A DNA stretch of 64,000 bases from Pseudomonas azotoformans (GTDB lineage: Bacteria; Pseudomonadota; Gammaproteobacteria; Pseudomonadales; Pseudomonadaceae), in NCBI RefSeq assembly GCF_001579805.1, contig NZ_CP014546.1, positions 2,046,001 through 2,110,000 on the forward strand, given 5' to 3'. Under the pieces are notes generated by a model. It saw only the letters and a program-made list of their open reading frames with translations, had not been told where the DNA came from and did not search any database. Both the position numbers and the translations under genes were made by a program. Position 1 is the stretch's first letter. Every line of letters starts with the position of its first letter. Shown piece by piece: positions 1-8,935 of the stretch.

Positions 1-803
1 CCGGTGGCCGACACAGCGTTCAGCTCAACGCCGAACTCACGGGCCAGCTGACGCACGGCAGGGCCAGCGTGAACCTTGGCACCGCTTGGCGCAGGTGCGG
101 CAGCAGCAGGGGCCGGTGCGGCCTCGGCTTTTGCAGCAGGTGCAGGCGCAGTAGCCGGTGCGGCTTCAGCCTTGGCGGCGGGAGCGGCGGCCGGGGCCGG
201 CGCAGCAGCAGGTGCAGCGCCTTGTACTTTCAGCTTGAGGATGAAGTCGCCAGTGCCGACTTCGTCTTCCAGCTTGACCGCGATGCTTTCCACTACGCCA
301 GCAGCCGGCGAAGGGATTTCCATGGAGGCCTTGTCGGACTCCAGGGTGATCAGCGACTGGTCGGCTTCGACGGTGTCGCCGACCTTGACCAGCAGCTCGA
401 TGATCTTGGCCTTGCCCGACGAACCGATGTCCGGCACGTGGATATCCTGGACGCTGGCGGCGGCAGGTGCAGCAGCCGGGGCCGGAGCGGCCTCGGCAGC
501 CGGCTTTTCAGCAGCGGGCGCAGGTGCAGCAGCGGCAGCAGGCGCTGCCGCAGGGGCCGCATCAGCGGCACCTTCGATTTCCAGTTCCAGCAGTTCGTCG
601 CCTTCTTTCAGGCGGTCGCCCAGCTTCACTTTCAGGCTCTTGACCACGCCGGCCTTGGGGGCAGGGATTTCCATGCTCGCCTTGTCCGATTCCAGGGTCA
701 GGATGCTCTGGTCGGCTTCGACGGTGTCGCCGACCTTCACAAACAGCTCGATTACTTCACCTTCACCGCTGCCGATGTCAGGTACGCGAATGAGTTCGCT
801 CAC
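1..803 (-). CDS. aceF: Pyruvate dehydrogenase E2, dihydrolipoamide acetyltransferase (3' part cut by window edge)
   Basis: E2 core of the pyruvate dehydrogenase complex: it accepts the acetyl group from E1 on lipoyl-lysine and passes it to CoA in the cytoplasm. The visible 267 residues hold two lipoyl domains (about residues 1-75 and 118-192), each with the ESDKAS lipoylation motif. Long Ala/Pro-rich flexible linkers follow both, then the start of the E1/E3-binding domain ([13 protein letters not shown]). The catalytic domain lies outside the window. The start is GTG at 803, preceded by GAGGA at a good distance; it opens with [10 protein letters not shown], as expected for the family. It begins 11 bp after the aceE stop, so the two genes are co-transcribed. 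The low-complexity linkers give misleading open frames on the other strand. Confidence 0.97.
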   Translation of the reverse strand, partial: MSELIRVPDIGSGEGEVIELFVKVGDTVEADQSILTLESDKASMEIPAPKAGVVKSLKVKLGDRLKEGDELLELEIEGAADAAPAAAPAAAAAPAPAAEKPAAEAAPAPAAAPAAASVQDIHVPDIGSSGKAKIIELLVKVGDTVEADQSLITLESDKASMEIPSPAAGVVESIAVKLEDEVGTGDFILKLKVQGAAPAAAPAPAAAPAAKAEAAPATAPAPAAKAEAAPAPAAAAPAPSGAKVHAGPAVRQLAREFGVELNAVSAT

Positions 804-814
804 AAAAAATCTCC

Positions 815-3460
815 TCAGCAGTCCAGTGGGTTGCGTTTTTCCGGGTTGATCCCGAACTTGACGATAGCGTCTGCCACCACCTTAGGTTCGATCTCACCAC
901 GGTCAGCCAAGGCTTCCAGGGCTGCCAACACCACGAAGTGACGGTCAACTTCGAAGAAGTGACGCAGCTTCTTGCGGCTGTCACTGCGACCGAAACCGTC
1001 GGTGCCCAGGACTTTGAATTCCTTGGACGGGACCCACTGGCGAATTTGTTCAGCAAACAGTTTCATGTAGTCGGTCGAAGCGATCACCGGACCTTTACGG
1101 CCATTCAGGCACTCTTCAACGAAGGTGAGCTGTGGCTTCTGGCCAGGGTGCAGGCGGTTGTGACGCTCTACGGCCAGGCCATCGCGACGCAGTTCGTTGA
1201 AGCTGGTAACGCTCCACACGTCAGCGCCGACGTTGAACTCGTCACGCAGGATCTTCGCCGCTTCACGCACTTCGCGCAGGATGGTGCCGGAGCCCATCAG
1301 CTGTACGTGGTGCGCTGCTTCCTTGGTGTCTTCTTCGAGCAGGTACATGCCCTTGATGATGCCTTCTTCCACGCCAGCCGGCATTGCAGGCTGCTGGTAG
1401 GACTCGTTCATCACGGTGATGTAGTAGAAAACGTCCTGCTGCTCTTCGGTCATCTTCTTCATGCCGTCCTGGATGATCACCGCCAGCTCATAGCCGTAGG
1501 TTGGATCAAAGGTGCGGCAGTTCGGGATGGTGGCAGCCAGGATGTGGCTGTGACCGTCTTCGTGTTGCAGGCCTTCGCCGTTCAGCGTGGTCCGGCCAGC
1601 GGTACCGCCGATCAGGAAGCCACGGGTACGGCTGTCGCCTGCTGCCCACGCCAAGTCGCCAATACGTTGGAAGCCGAACATCGAGTAGAAGATGTAGAAC
1701 GGCAGCATCGGCTGGTTGTGGCTGGAGTACGAAGTACCGGCAGCGATGAAGGAGCTCATGGCGCCCGCTTCGTTGATGCCTTCTTCGAGGATCTGGCCCT
1801 TCTTGTCTTCCTTGTAGAACATCACCTGGTCTTTATCGACTGGCTCGTAGAGCTGGCCGACGGAGGAGTAGATGCCCAACTGACGGAACATGCCTTCCAT
1901 ACCGAAGGTACGGGCCTCGTCCGGGATGATCGGAACGATGCGCGGGCCGATTTCCTTGTCCTTGACCAGTTGCGCCAGGATGCGCACGAAAGCCATGGTG
2001 GTGGAGATTTCACGGTCGCCCGAGCCGTCGAGGATAGCCTTGAGGGTGCTCAGGTCTGGCGTCGGTACGCTGAAGCTGTTGGCGCGACGCTGAGGCACGA
2101 AACCACCCAGTGCGGCGCGACGTTCGGCCAGGTAGCGGGCTTCGGCGCTGTTCGGCTCCGGCTTGAAGAACGGCAGGTTCTCCAGCTCTTCGTCCTTGAC
2201 CGGGATGTCGAAGCGGTCGCGGAACAACTTCAGGCTGTCGACATCGACTTTCTTGGTGTTGTGCGCAGTGTTCTTCGCTTCGCCGGCACCGGTGCCATAA
2301 CCCTTGATGGTCTTGGCCAGGATGACGGTCGGTTGTTCTTTGTGGTTGACCGCTTCGTGGTACGCCGCGTAGACCTTGTACGGGTCGTGGCCGCCACGGT
2401 TGAGTTTCCAGATTTCGTCGTCGGACAGGTCTGCAACCATTGCCTTGAGTTCAGGCGTGTTGAAGAAGTGTTCACGCACGAACGCGCCGTCTTTGGCTTT
2501 GTAGTTCTGGTACTCGCCGTCGATGACTTCGTCCATGCGACGTTGCAGGATGCCGTCGACGTCCTTGGCCAGCAGTGGGTCCCAGAAACGGCCCCAGATG
2601 ACTTTGGTCACGTTCCACTGAGCACCGCGGAACACGCCTTCGAGTTCCTGGATGATCTTGCCGTTGCCGCGAACCGGGCCGTCGAGGCGCTGCAGGTTGC
2701 AGTTGATGACGAAGATCAGGTTGTCCAGCTTCTCGCGGCCAGCCAGGGAGATGGCGCCCAGGGATTCCGGCTCGTCACACTCGCCGTCGCCCAGGAAGCA
2801 CCAGACTTTCTGCTTGCCTTCAGGGATGAAGCCACGGGCTTCCAGGTACTTCATGAAGCGCGCCTGGTAGATCGCCTGGATCGGACCCAGACCCATGGAA
2901 ACGGTCGGGAACTGCCAGAAATCAGGCATCAGCCAAGGGTGCGGGTACGACGACAGGCCGTTACCGTCCACTTCCTGGCGGAAGTTGTTCATGTGTTCTT
3001 CGGTGATGCGGCCTTCCATGAACGCACGGGCGTAAACGCCTGGAGAAGTGTGGCCCTGGAAGTAGATCAGGTCGCCGCCGTGTTCGTCGGTCGGGGCCTG
3101 GAAGAAGTAGTTGAAGCCGATGTCATACAGGGTTGCGCTGGATGCGAAGCTGGAGATGTGACCGCCCAGGTCCGAATCTTTCAAGTTCGTGCGCATTACC
3201 ATCGCCATGGCGTTCCAACGTACCAGCGAGCGAATGCGGCGTTCCATGAACAGGTCGCCAGGCATGCGTGCTTCGTGGGTAACAGGGATGGTGTTGCGGT
3301 ATGGCGTAGTGATGGCGTAAGGCAGTTGCGAGCCGCTGCGGGTCGCGAGTTCGCCCATACGGGTCATCAGGTAGTGAGCACGGTCTTCGCCTTCTTTGTC
3401 GAGAACCGATTCCAGGGCGTCCAGCCATTCCTGGGTTTCGACGGGATCGAGGTCTTGCAT
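815..3460 (-). CDS. aceE: Pyruvate dehydrogenase E1 component (homodimeric, thiamine pyrophosphate dependent)
   Basis: Decarboxylates pyruvate and reductively acetylates the lipoyl groups of AceF, linking glycolysis to the TCA cycle. The 881-residue product matches the length of gammaproteobacterial AceE. The TPP motif is visible as [10 protein letters not shown] followed about 30 residues later by NCN, and the surrounding sequence is typical AceE. The start chosen is ATG at 3460 ([12 protein letters not shown]), preceded by GGAGCA; an in-frame ATG at 3535 adds 25 residues but has no convincing ribosome binding site, and the family usually begins at MQDLDP. First gene of the aceE-aceF operon. 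Its upstream region carries a sigma-70 type promoter and two operator-like palindromes (separate entries), so control by a DNA-binding repressor is likely. Confidence 0.97.
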   Translation of the reverse strand: MQDLDPVETQEWLDALESVLDKEGEDRAHYLMTRMGELATRSGSQLPYAITTPYRNTIPVTHEARMPGDLFMERRIRSLVRWNAMAMVMRTNLKDSDLGGHISSFASSATLYDIGFNYFFQAPTDEHGGDLIYFQGHTSPGVYARAFMEGRITEEHMNNFRQEVDGNGLSSYPHPWLMPDFWQFPTVSMGLGPIQAIYQARFMKYLEARGFIPEGKQKVWCFLGDGECDEPESLGAISLAGREKLDNLIFVINCNLQRLDGPVRGNGKIIQELEGVFRGAQWNVTKVIWGRFWDPLLAKDVDGILQRRMDEVIDGEYQNYKAKDGAFVREHFFNTPELKAMVADLSDDEIWKLNRGGHDPYKVYAAYHEAVNHKEQPTVILAKTIKGYGTGAGEAKNTAHNTKKVDVDSLKLFRDRFDIPVKDEELENLPFFKPEPNSAEARYLAERRAALGGFVPQRRANSFSVPTPDLSTLKAILDGSGDREISTTMAFVRILAQLVKDKEIGPRIVPIIPDEARTFGMEGMFRQLGIYSSVGQLYEPVDKDQVMFYKEDKKGQILEEGINEAGAMSSFIAAGTSYSSHNQPMLPFYIFYSMFGFQRIGDLAWAAGDSRTRGFLIGGTAGRTTLNGEGLQHEDGHSHILAATIPNCRTFDPTYGYELAVIIQDGMKKMTEEQQDVFYYITVMNESYQQPAMPAGVEEGIIKGMYLLEEDTKEAAHHVQLMGSGTILREVREAAKILRDEFNVGADVWSVTSFNELRRDGLAVERHNRLHPGQKPQLTFVEECLNGRKGPVIASTDYMKLFAEQIRQWVPSKEFKVLGTDGFGRSDSRKKLRHFFEVDRHFVVLAALEALADRGEIEPKVVADAIVKFGINPEKRNPLDC

Positions 3461-3570
3461 GGCTTGCTCCAGGGCGGAAAGGCTACCAGAATCGGTTGCC
3501 TGAAGTTTGCGACTGGCCTTGTGGGCAGACGACATAAATTCTTGGATGGCCGAAGGTTGCTTCGGCGTCC

Positions 3571-3585
3571 TGTAGTTTTACTACA
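3571..3585. promoter_or_regulatory. Operator-like palindrome 1 upstream of aceE
   Basis: Perfect palindrome TGTAGTTTTACTACA (half sites TGTAGT/ACTACA, 3-bp centre). It lies about 20-35 bp downstream of the predicted aceE transcription start. A near-identical copy lies 52 bp away over the promoter. The half-site pattern TNGT-N3-ACNA fits the consensus described for FadR-type GntR regulators; assignment to such a regulator (PdhR-like) is inference. Confidence 0.6.
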
Positions 3586-3612
3586 AATCGTCGGCCATTT
3601 CAGCCTTTCGAA

Positions 3613-3640
3613 TGTATATACGAGTAGTAAAACTACACAA
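3613..3640 (-). promoter_or_regulatory. Predicted sigma-70 promoter of aceEF
   Basis: Read on the minus strand there is a -35-like TTGTGT (3635-3640), a 16-bp spacer and a -10-like TATACA (3613-3618). The predicted start near 3606 gives a leader of roughly 145 nt to the chosen aceE start. A small hairpin (CCGAAG/CTTCGG, 3550-3565) and the downstream palindrome lie in this leader. The upstream palindrome (3623-3637) overlaps the -35 and spacer. Confidence 0.5.
3623..3637. promoter_or_regulatory. Operator-like palindrome 2 overlapping the aceE promoter
   Basis: AGTAGTAAAACTACA differs from the palindrome at 3571-3585 at one position. Centre-to-centre spacing is 52 bp, close to five helical turns, which would put both sites on the same DNA face. 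It overlaps the predicted -35/spacer, where a bound protein would block RNA polymerase. Confidence 0.6.
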
Positions 3641-3737
3641 GACTGAGCGTATGGCTCGGTCTGGCTGGTGAGCATAATCGTTATTGTTGATCTTTTGCGA
3701 ACAAGAAAAGGTGAATGTTTGATGTTGGCTGCCAAAA

Positions 3738-3751
3738 TGAAATTAATTTCA
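3738..3751. promoter_or_regulatory. AT-rich palindrome between aceE and glnE
   Basis: Perfect 14-bp palindrome TGAAATTAATTTCA in the 383-bp gap between the divergent aceE and glnE genes, about 90 bp before the glnE start. It could be a binding site acting on glnE, but no regulator can be named and a chance occurrence in an AT-rich stretch is possible. Apart from this and the aceE promoter elements, the gap holds no gene that I can support. Confidence 0.3.
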
Positions 3752-3843
3752 GCTATTTCTAACCTTTGTTCGACAGTCCTTCATAGAGCGTGGTTCTTGC
3801 GTTCACAGCCACACGCCATTTACGCGCCGAACAAGGATAGACC

Positions 3844-6783
3844 ATGAGCCTTCCAACACTCGCCGAACTACCGGCGATTCTCTTGCCAAAAGCCCAGCGG
3901 GCCGAGCAGTCATTTCGTGACGCAGTGGCCGCGCTGGACGACGATCATGGACTTTCTGCGTGGACGCCGCAACGGTGGGCCGACTTCACCCGCGTGTGCG
4001 CGGCCAGTGATTTCGTCATTGAACAGAGTGTTCGTGACCCTTTGATGTTGCTCGAACTGGTGGCCTGGGGCGAGTTGGACCGTGGTTTCGCCCCTGATGA
4101 GCTGTGCGGGCAAATGGCTGGCGCCGTGCAACAAGCCGAAACAGAAGATGAGCTGGGACGTGTGCTGCGTCGCCAGCGTACGCGCCAGCAGGTGCGCATC
4201 ATCTGGCGCGACCTGACCCGCCAGGCGGACCTGGTGCAAACCTGCCGCGACCTCTCCGACATGGCCGACGCCAGCATCGACCAGGCCTACCAATGGCTGT
4301 ACCAACGCCACTGCGTGCAGTTCGGCACGCCCACCGGCCGGCGCAGCGGCGAGCCGCAGCACATGGTGATCCTGGGCATGGGCAAGCTCGGCGCGGTGGA
4401 GCTGAACCTGTCGTCGGATATCGACCTGATCTTCGCTTACCCCGAGGGCGGCGAAACGGTGGGTGTCAAACGCTCCCTGGACAACCAGGAGTTTTTCATC
4501 CGCCTGGGTCAAAAGCTGATCAAGGCCCTCGACCCGATGACCGTCGACGGCTTTGTGTTCCGCGTCGACATGCGCCTGCGGCCTTACGGTTCAGCGGGTG
4601 CGCTGGTGCTCAGTTTCAATGCGCTGGAGCAGTACTACCAGGACCAGGGCCGCGACTGGGAACGCTACGCCATGATCAAGGCGCGCGTGGTGGCTGGCGA
4701 TCAGGTGGCGGGTGCGCAGTTGCTGGACATGCTGCGACCGTTTGTCTATCGCCGCTACCTGGACTTCTCCGCCATCGAAGCGCTGCGCACCATGAAGCAG
4801 TTGATCCAGCAGGAAGTGCGGCGCAAGGGCATGGCCGACAACATCAAGCTGGGCTCGGGCGGTATCCGTGAAGTGGAATTCATCGCCCAGGCCTTCCAAC
4901 TGATCCACGGCGGTCGTGACCTGAGCCTGCAACAGCGGCCGTTGCTCAAAGTGCTCGGTACGCTGGAAGGCCAGGGCTACCTGCCGCCGGCGGTGATCGC
5001 CGAATTGCGCAATGGCTACGAATTCCTGCGCTACACCGAACACGCGATCCAGGCGATTGCCGACCGGCAGACGCAAATGCTCCCGGACGGCCCGGAAGAC
5101 CAGGCGCGCATAGCCTTTATGTTGGGCTTTGCCGACTGGACCGCCTTCCACGAGCGGCTGATGTACTGGCGCGGTCGGGTGGATTGGCATTTCCGCCAGG
5201 TGATTGCCGATCCTGACGAAGAAGAGGGCGAAGAAAGCGAGTTGGTGGTGGGCGGTGAGTGGTTGCCGCTGTGGGAAGAATCCCAAGATGAAGAAGCGGC
5301 TTGCCGCCAATTGGCTGAAGGCGGCTTTACTGATGCGACCAAGGCGCTCAAGGCGTTGGCCGGCCTGCGCAGCAGCCCGCAATTGCGCGCCATGCAGCGT
5401 TTGGGGCGTGAGCGGCTGGATGCATTTATTCCACGCCTGCTCGCCCAGGCGGTCGAGCACACCAACCCGGACCTGGTGCTGGAGCGCGTGCTGCCATTGG
5501 TCGAAGCCGTCGCGCGGCGTTCCGCTTATCTGGTGCTGCTCACGGAAAACCCTGACGCCCTGCGTCGCCTGTTGACCCTGTGCGCCGCCAGCCCGTGGAT
5601 CGCTGAGCAGATCACCCGCTTCCCGCTACTGCTCGACGAGCTGCTCAACGAAGGCCGTCTGTTCAAGCCACCCTTGGCGCCTGAATTGGCCGCCGAGTTG
5701 CGCGAGCGTCTGACGCGCATCCCGGAAGACGACCTTGAGCAACAGATGGAAGCCCTGCGTCACTTCAAGCTGGCCCACCGCCTGCGCGTGGCCGCTTCGG
5801 AAATCGCTGGCAGCCTGCCGCTGATGAAAGTCAGTGACTACCTCACTTGGCTTGCTGAGGCCATCCTCGAACAAGTATTGGCCTTGGCCTGGCGCCAGAC
5901 CGTGGCGCGCCATGGCTCGCCGCAACGCGTGGACGGCACCCTGTGCGATCCTGGGTTCATCATTGTCGGTTATGGGAAAGTCGGCGGGATCGAACTGGGG
6001 CATGGTTCGGACCTGGACCTGGTGTTTATCCACGATGGCGATCCACAAGCGGAAACCGATGGCGCCAAGCCGATCGACGGGGCGCAGTTCTTTACGCGCC
6101 TGGGCCAGCGCATCATTCACTTGCTGACCACGCAGACCAACTCCGGCCAGCTGTACGAAGTCGACATGCGCCTGCGGCCTTCCGGCGCGTCCGGTTTGCT
6201 GGTGAGCTCGCTGGGTGCGTTTGACCGCTATCAACAAAATGAAGCCTGGACCTGGGAGCATCAGGCCTTGATTCGCGCGCGGGTGCTGGTGGGCAGCCAG
6301 GATGTGGGCCAGGCGTTCGAGCAGGTTCGTGCCAAAGTGCTGGGGCAGCAACGCGATCTGGCGAAGCTGCGCCAGGAGGTCAGCGAGATGCGTGCCAAGA
6401 TGCGTGACAACCTGGGCACCAAGACCACGGCGGCCGGCACCGGCGCCAATGCCTTCGAGGCCACGGCGGCGTTCGACCTCAAGCAGGACGCCGGAGGTAT
6501 CGTCGATATTGAATTTATGGTGCAATACGCGGCTTTGGCGTGGTCTGCGCAACATCCATCGTTGCTGCGCTACACCGACAATATCCGCATTCTGGAAGGC
6601 CTGGAGCAGGTGGGCTTGATGCCTGCCGCCGATGCCCATCTATTGCGCGAGGTGTATAAGGCCTACCGTTCCGCCGCGCACCGCCAGGCCTTGCAAAATG
6701 AGGCCGGCACGGTGGCCGGGGATCAGTTCGCCGACGAACGGCGCCAGGTGATGCGAATCTGGCGAGAGCTGGGGTTGAGCTGA
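3844..6783 (+). CDS. glnE: Bifunctional glutamine synthetase adenylyltransferase/adenylyl-removing enzyme
   Basis: Adds AMP to, and phosphorolytically removes it from, glutamine synthetase in response to PII, tuning nitrogen assimilation. The 979-residue length is typical. Two nucleotidyltransferase domains are visible: an N-terminal adenylyl-removase site near residues 177-196 (GMGKLG...SSDIDL) and a C-terminal adenylylation site near residues 708-726 (GYGKVG...GSDLDL). Each is followed by the VDMRLRP strand and a helical GlnE domain. The ATG at 3844 has AAGGA just upstream. The gene is divergent from aceE. A strong hairpin without a U-run separates it from waaF 54 bp downstream, so some read-through into the LPS operon is plausible. 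Confidence 0.97.
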   Translation: MSLPTLAELPAILLPKAQRAEQSFRDAVAALDDDHGLSAWTPQRWADFTRVCAASDFVIEQSVRDPLMLLELVAWGELDRGFAPDELCGQMAGAVQQAETEDELGRVLRRQRTRQQVRIIWRDLTRQADLVQTCRDLSDMADASIDQAYQWLYQRHCVQFGTPTGRRSGEPQHMVILGMGKLGAVELNLSSDIDLIFAYPEGGETVGVKRSLDNQEFFIRLGQKLIKALDPMTVDGFVFRVDMRLRPYGSAGALVLSFNALEQYYQDQGRDWERYAMIKARVVAGDQVAGAQLLDMLRPFVYRRYLDFSAIEALRTMKQLIQQEVRRKGMADNIKLGSGGIREVEFIAQAFQLIHGGRDLSLQQRPLLKVLGTLEGQGYLPPAVIAELRNGYEFLRYTEHAIQAIADRQTQMLPDGPEDQARIAFMLGFADWTAFHERLMYWRGRVDWHFRQVIADPDEEEGEESELVVGGEWLPLWEESQDEEAACRQLAEGGFTDATKALKALAGLRSSPQLRAMQRLGRERLDAFIPRLLAQAVEHTNPDLVLERVLPLVEAVARRSAYLVLLTENPDALRRLLTLCAASPWIAEQITRFPLLLDELLNEGRLFKPPLAPELAAELRERLTRIPEDDLEQQMEALRHFKLAHRLRVAASEIAGSLPLMKVSDYLTWLAEAILEQVLALAWRQTVARHGSPQRVDGTLCDPGFIIVGYGKVGGIELGHGSDLDLVFIHDGDPQAETDGAKPIDGAQFFTRLGQRIIHLLTTQTNSGQLYEVDMRLRPSGASGLLVSSLGAFDRYQQNEAWTWEHQALIRARVLVGSQDVGQAFEQVRAKVLGQQRDLAKLRQEVSEMRAKMRDNLGTKTTAAGTGANAFEATAAFDLKQDAGGIVDIEFMVQYAALAWSAQHPSLLRYTDNIRILEGLEQVGLMPAADAHLLREVYKAYRSAAHRQALQNEAGTVAGDQFADERRQVMRIWRELGLS

Positions 6784-6795
6784 AACACTATTAGG

Positions 6796-6819
6796 GCGGG
6801 GAGGCATAAGCCTCCCCGC
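6796..6819 (+). terminator. GC-rich hairpin between glnE and waaF
   Basis: Perfect 10-bp stem GCGGGGAGGC / GCCTCCCCGC with an ATAA loop, 12 bp after the glnE stop. The following bases (ATCGTTTGTGG) do not form a good U-run, so this is a weak or partial intrinsic terminator. It may serve to reduce rather than stop transcription into the LPS operon. Confidence 0.5.
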
Positions 6820-6837
6820 ATCGTTTGTGGAAACTAC

Positions 6838-7872
6838 ATGAATATTCTGATCGTTGGGCCCAGTTGGGTCGGTGACATGGTGATGGCGCAGACACTGTTC
6901 CAGTGCCTGCGTATGCGCTACCCGGACTGCCAGATCGACGTACTTGCCCCTGAGTGGAGCCGGCCGATCCTCGAACGCATGCCGCAAGTGCGCAAGGCCC
7001 TGAGCTTTCCGCTCGGCCATGGCGCGCTGGAGCTGGCGACCCGCCGTCGCATCGGTAAATCCCTGGCGGGCGAATACGACCAGGCGATCCTGCTGCCCAA
7101 TTCGCTCAAGTCGGCGTTGGTGCCGTATTTCGCCGGTATCCCCAAGCGCACCGGTTGGCGTGGCGAATTCCGCTACGTGTTGCTCAATGACGTGCGCACC
7201 CTGGACAAAGCCCGCTATCCGCTGATGATCGAGCGCTTCATGGCCCTGGCCTACGAGCCGGGGGCCGAGTTGCCCACGCCGTATCCGCGTCCGAGTTTGC
7301 AGATTGATCCGGTGAGCCGTGACGCCGCCCTGGCCAAGTTCGGCCTGGAACTCGACCGTCCTGTCCTGGCGCTGTGCCCCGGCGCCGAGTTTGGTGAGTC
7401 TAAGCGCTGGCCGTCGGAGCACTACGCCAAGGTCGCCGAGGCGAAGATCCGCGAAGGCTGGCAGGTCTGGTTGTTTGGTTCGAAGAAAGACCATCCGGTG
7501 GGCGAAGACATTCGCCAGCGCCTGATTCCGGGCCTGCGTGAAGAGGCGGTCAACCTCAGTGGTGACACGTCCTTGGCCGAAGCCATCGACCTGCTGTCCT
7601 GCGCCGACTCGGTAGTGTCCAACGACTCCGGCCTGATGCACGTCGCCGCCGCGCTGAACCGCCCGCTGGTGGCGGTGTACGGTTCCACATCGCCGGGCTT
7701 CACGCCGCCGTTGGCCGACAAGGTCGAAGTGGTGCGCCTGGGCCTGGAGTGCAGCCCGTGTTTTGATCGCACCTGCCGTTTCGGTCACTACAACTGCATG
7801 CGCCAGTTGCTGCCGCAGCCGGTGAACGAAGCCTTGCAGCGGTTGCAGAGCTCTGCGGTCGAGGTCCGATAG
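6838..7872 (+). CDS. waaF: ADP-heptose:LPS heptosyltransferase II
   Basis: GT9-family enzyme that adds the second L-glycero-D-manno-heptose to the LPS inner core at the cytoplasmic membrane face. The 344-residue protein has the N-terminal MNILIVGPSWVGDMVMAQ segment typical of the family. It also has the C-terminal nucleotide-sugar site (NDSGLMHVAAAL...VAVYGSTSPGFTPPL). First gene of a tightly packed operon; waaC begins 1 bp after its stop. The promoter was not identified: either it lies in the 54-bp gap or transcription enters from glnE. The donor ADP-heptose is made by HldE, encoded in the same window. Confidence 0.96.
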   Translation: MNILIVGPSWVGDMVMAQTLFQCLRMRYPDCQIDVLAPEWSRPILERMPQVRKALSFPLGHGALELATRRRIGKSLAGEYDQAILLPNSLKSALVPYFAGIPKRTGWRGEFRYVLLNDVRTLDKARYPLMIERFMALAYEPGAELPTPYPRPSLQIDPVSRDAALAKFGLELDRPVLALCPGAEFGESKRWPSEHYAKVAEAKIREGWQVWLFGSKKDHPVGEDIRQRLIPGLREEAVNLSGDTSLAEAIDLLSCADSVVSNDSGLMHVAAALNRPLVAVYGSTSPGFTPPLADKVEVVRLGLECSPCFDRTCRFGHYNCMRQLLPQPVNEALQRLQSSAVEVR

Positions 7873-7873
7873 T

Positions 7874-8935
7874 TTGCGCGTACTGGTAATCAAGACCTCA
7901 TCCCTGGGCGATGTGATTCATGCCTTACCGGCCCTGACCGACGCGGCGCGGGCGATTCCCGGCATCCGATTCGACTGGGTGGTGGAAGAAGGCTTCGCCG
8001 AGATTCCCACCTGGCACCCGGCGGTCGATAAGGTGATCCCGGTGGCGATCCGCCGCTGGCGCAAAAATATCTGGCAGACCCTCAAGAGTGGTGAATGGCG
8101 GCGCTTCAAGCAGCAAGTCCAGTCGACCAAATATGACCTGGTGATCGATGCCCAGGGCCTGCTGAAAAGCGCCTGGCTGACCCGCTACGTGCGTGCGCCC
8201 ATCGCGGGTTTCGACAAGCATTCCGCGCGCGAGCCGATGGCTGCACGTTTCTATTCCCGTCGCCTCGCCGTGGCGCGTGGGCAGCACGCGGTGGAGCGGC
8301 TGCGTCAGCTGTTCGCCGTGGCCCTCGGTTATGACTTGCCCAAAGGCTTGGGCGACTACGGTCTGAGCACTGAAAAGCTCCTGGGCCTGCCGCCGAAAAA
8401 GCCGTTTGTACTGCTGCTGCACGGCACCACCTGGGACACCAAACACTGGCCCGAAGCCTACTGGCGTGAGCTGGCCGAGCGCATGGGGCGTCTGGGCGTC
8501 GACGTGAAATTGCCTTGGGGCAACGCTGCCGAAAAAGCCCGCGCCGAACGCTTGGCCCAAGGCCTGCAAAACGCCGAAGTGCTGCCCAAATTGAACCTGG
8601 CCGGCGTCGCCCGCGTACTGGCCGGCGCCCGCGCCTGCGTAGCGGTGGACACGGGCCTTGGTCACCTGGCCGCCGCGCTGGATGTGCCGACCATTTCCCT
8701 GTTCGGCCCGACCAACCCAGGCCTCACCGGCGCCTATGGCAAGGGCCAGATTCACCTGGCCAGCGACTTCCCTTGCGCGCCGTGCCTGCAAAAGCAATGT
8801 ACCTATCAACCGACGGCCGACGACCTGCGTCGGTTCGACATCAAGCGCGAGTCGCCGCTGTGCTTCACGCGCCTGAACCCTGAGCGTGTGGCAAGCCGAC
8901 TGAGCACGTTGTTATTGGCTGAGGAGCTGCACTGA
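7874..8935 (+). CDS. waaC: LPS heptosyltransferase I
   Basis: GT9 enzyme that adds the first heptose to Kdo of the LPS inner core. Length 353 residues, the usual size. Opens with RVLVIKTSSLGDVIHALPAL, the WaaC signature, and contains the C-terminal VDTGLGHLAAALDVPTISLFGPTNP donor site. The start is TTG at 7874; no better ATG exists upstream because waaF ends at 7872, and GAGG lies at 7861. Its stop overlaps the waaG start (TGATG), so translation of the two is probably coupled. Confidence 0.96.
   Translation: MRVLVIKTSSLGDVIHALPALTDAARAIPGIRFDWVVEEGFAEIPTWHPAVDKVIPVAIRRWRKNIWQTLKSGEWRRFKQQVQSTKYDLVIDAQGLLKSAWLTRYVRAPIAGFDKHSAREPMAARFYSRRLAVARGQHAVERLRQLFAVALGYDLPKGLGDYGLSTEKLLGLPPKKPFVLLLHGTTWDTKHWPEAYWRELAERMGRLGVDVKLPWGNAAEKARAERLAQGLQNAEVLPKLNLAGVARVLAGARACVAVDTGLGHLAAALDVPTISLFGPTNPGLTGAYGKGQIHLASDFPCAPCLQKQCTYQPTADDLRRFDIKRESPLCFTRLNPERVASRLSTLLLAEELH

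Noticed and set aside
69..941. Plus-strand Ala/Gly-rich or Arg/Ser-rich open frames opposite aceF
   Set aside because: They arise from the Ala/Pro linker codons of AceF read on the other strand.
3461..3535. 25-residue N-terminal extension of AceE from ATG 3535
   Set aside because: It has no ribosome binding site, and the usual family start at 3460 has GGAG; kept only as an alternative.
938..3646. Open reading frame of about 900 codons on the plus strand opposite aceE
   Set aside because: It is a codon-bias shadow of a high-G+C gene; aceE itself is unambiguous and the antisense translation resembles no protein family.
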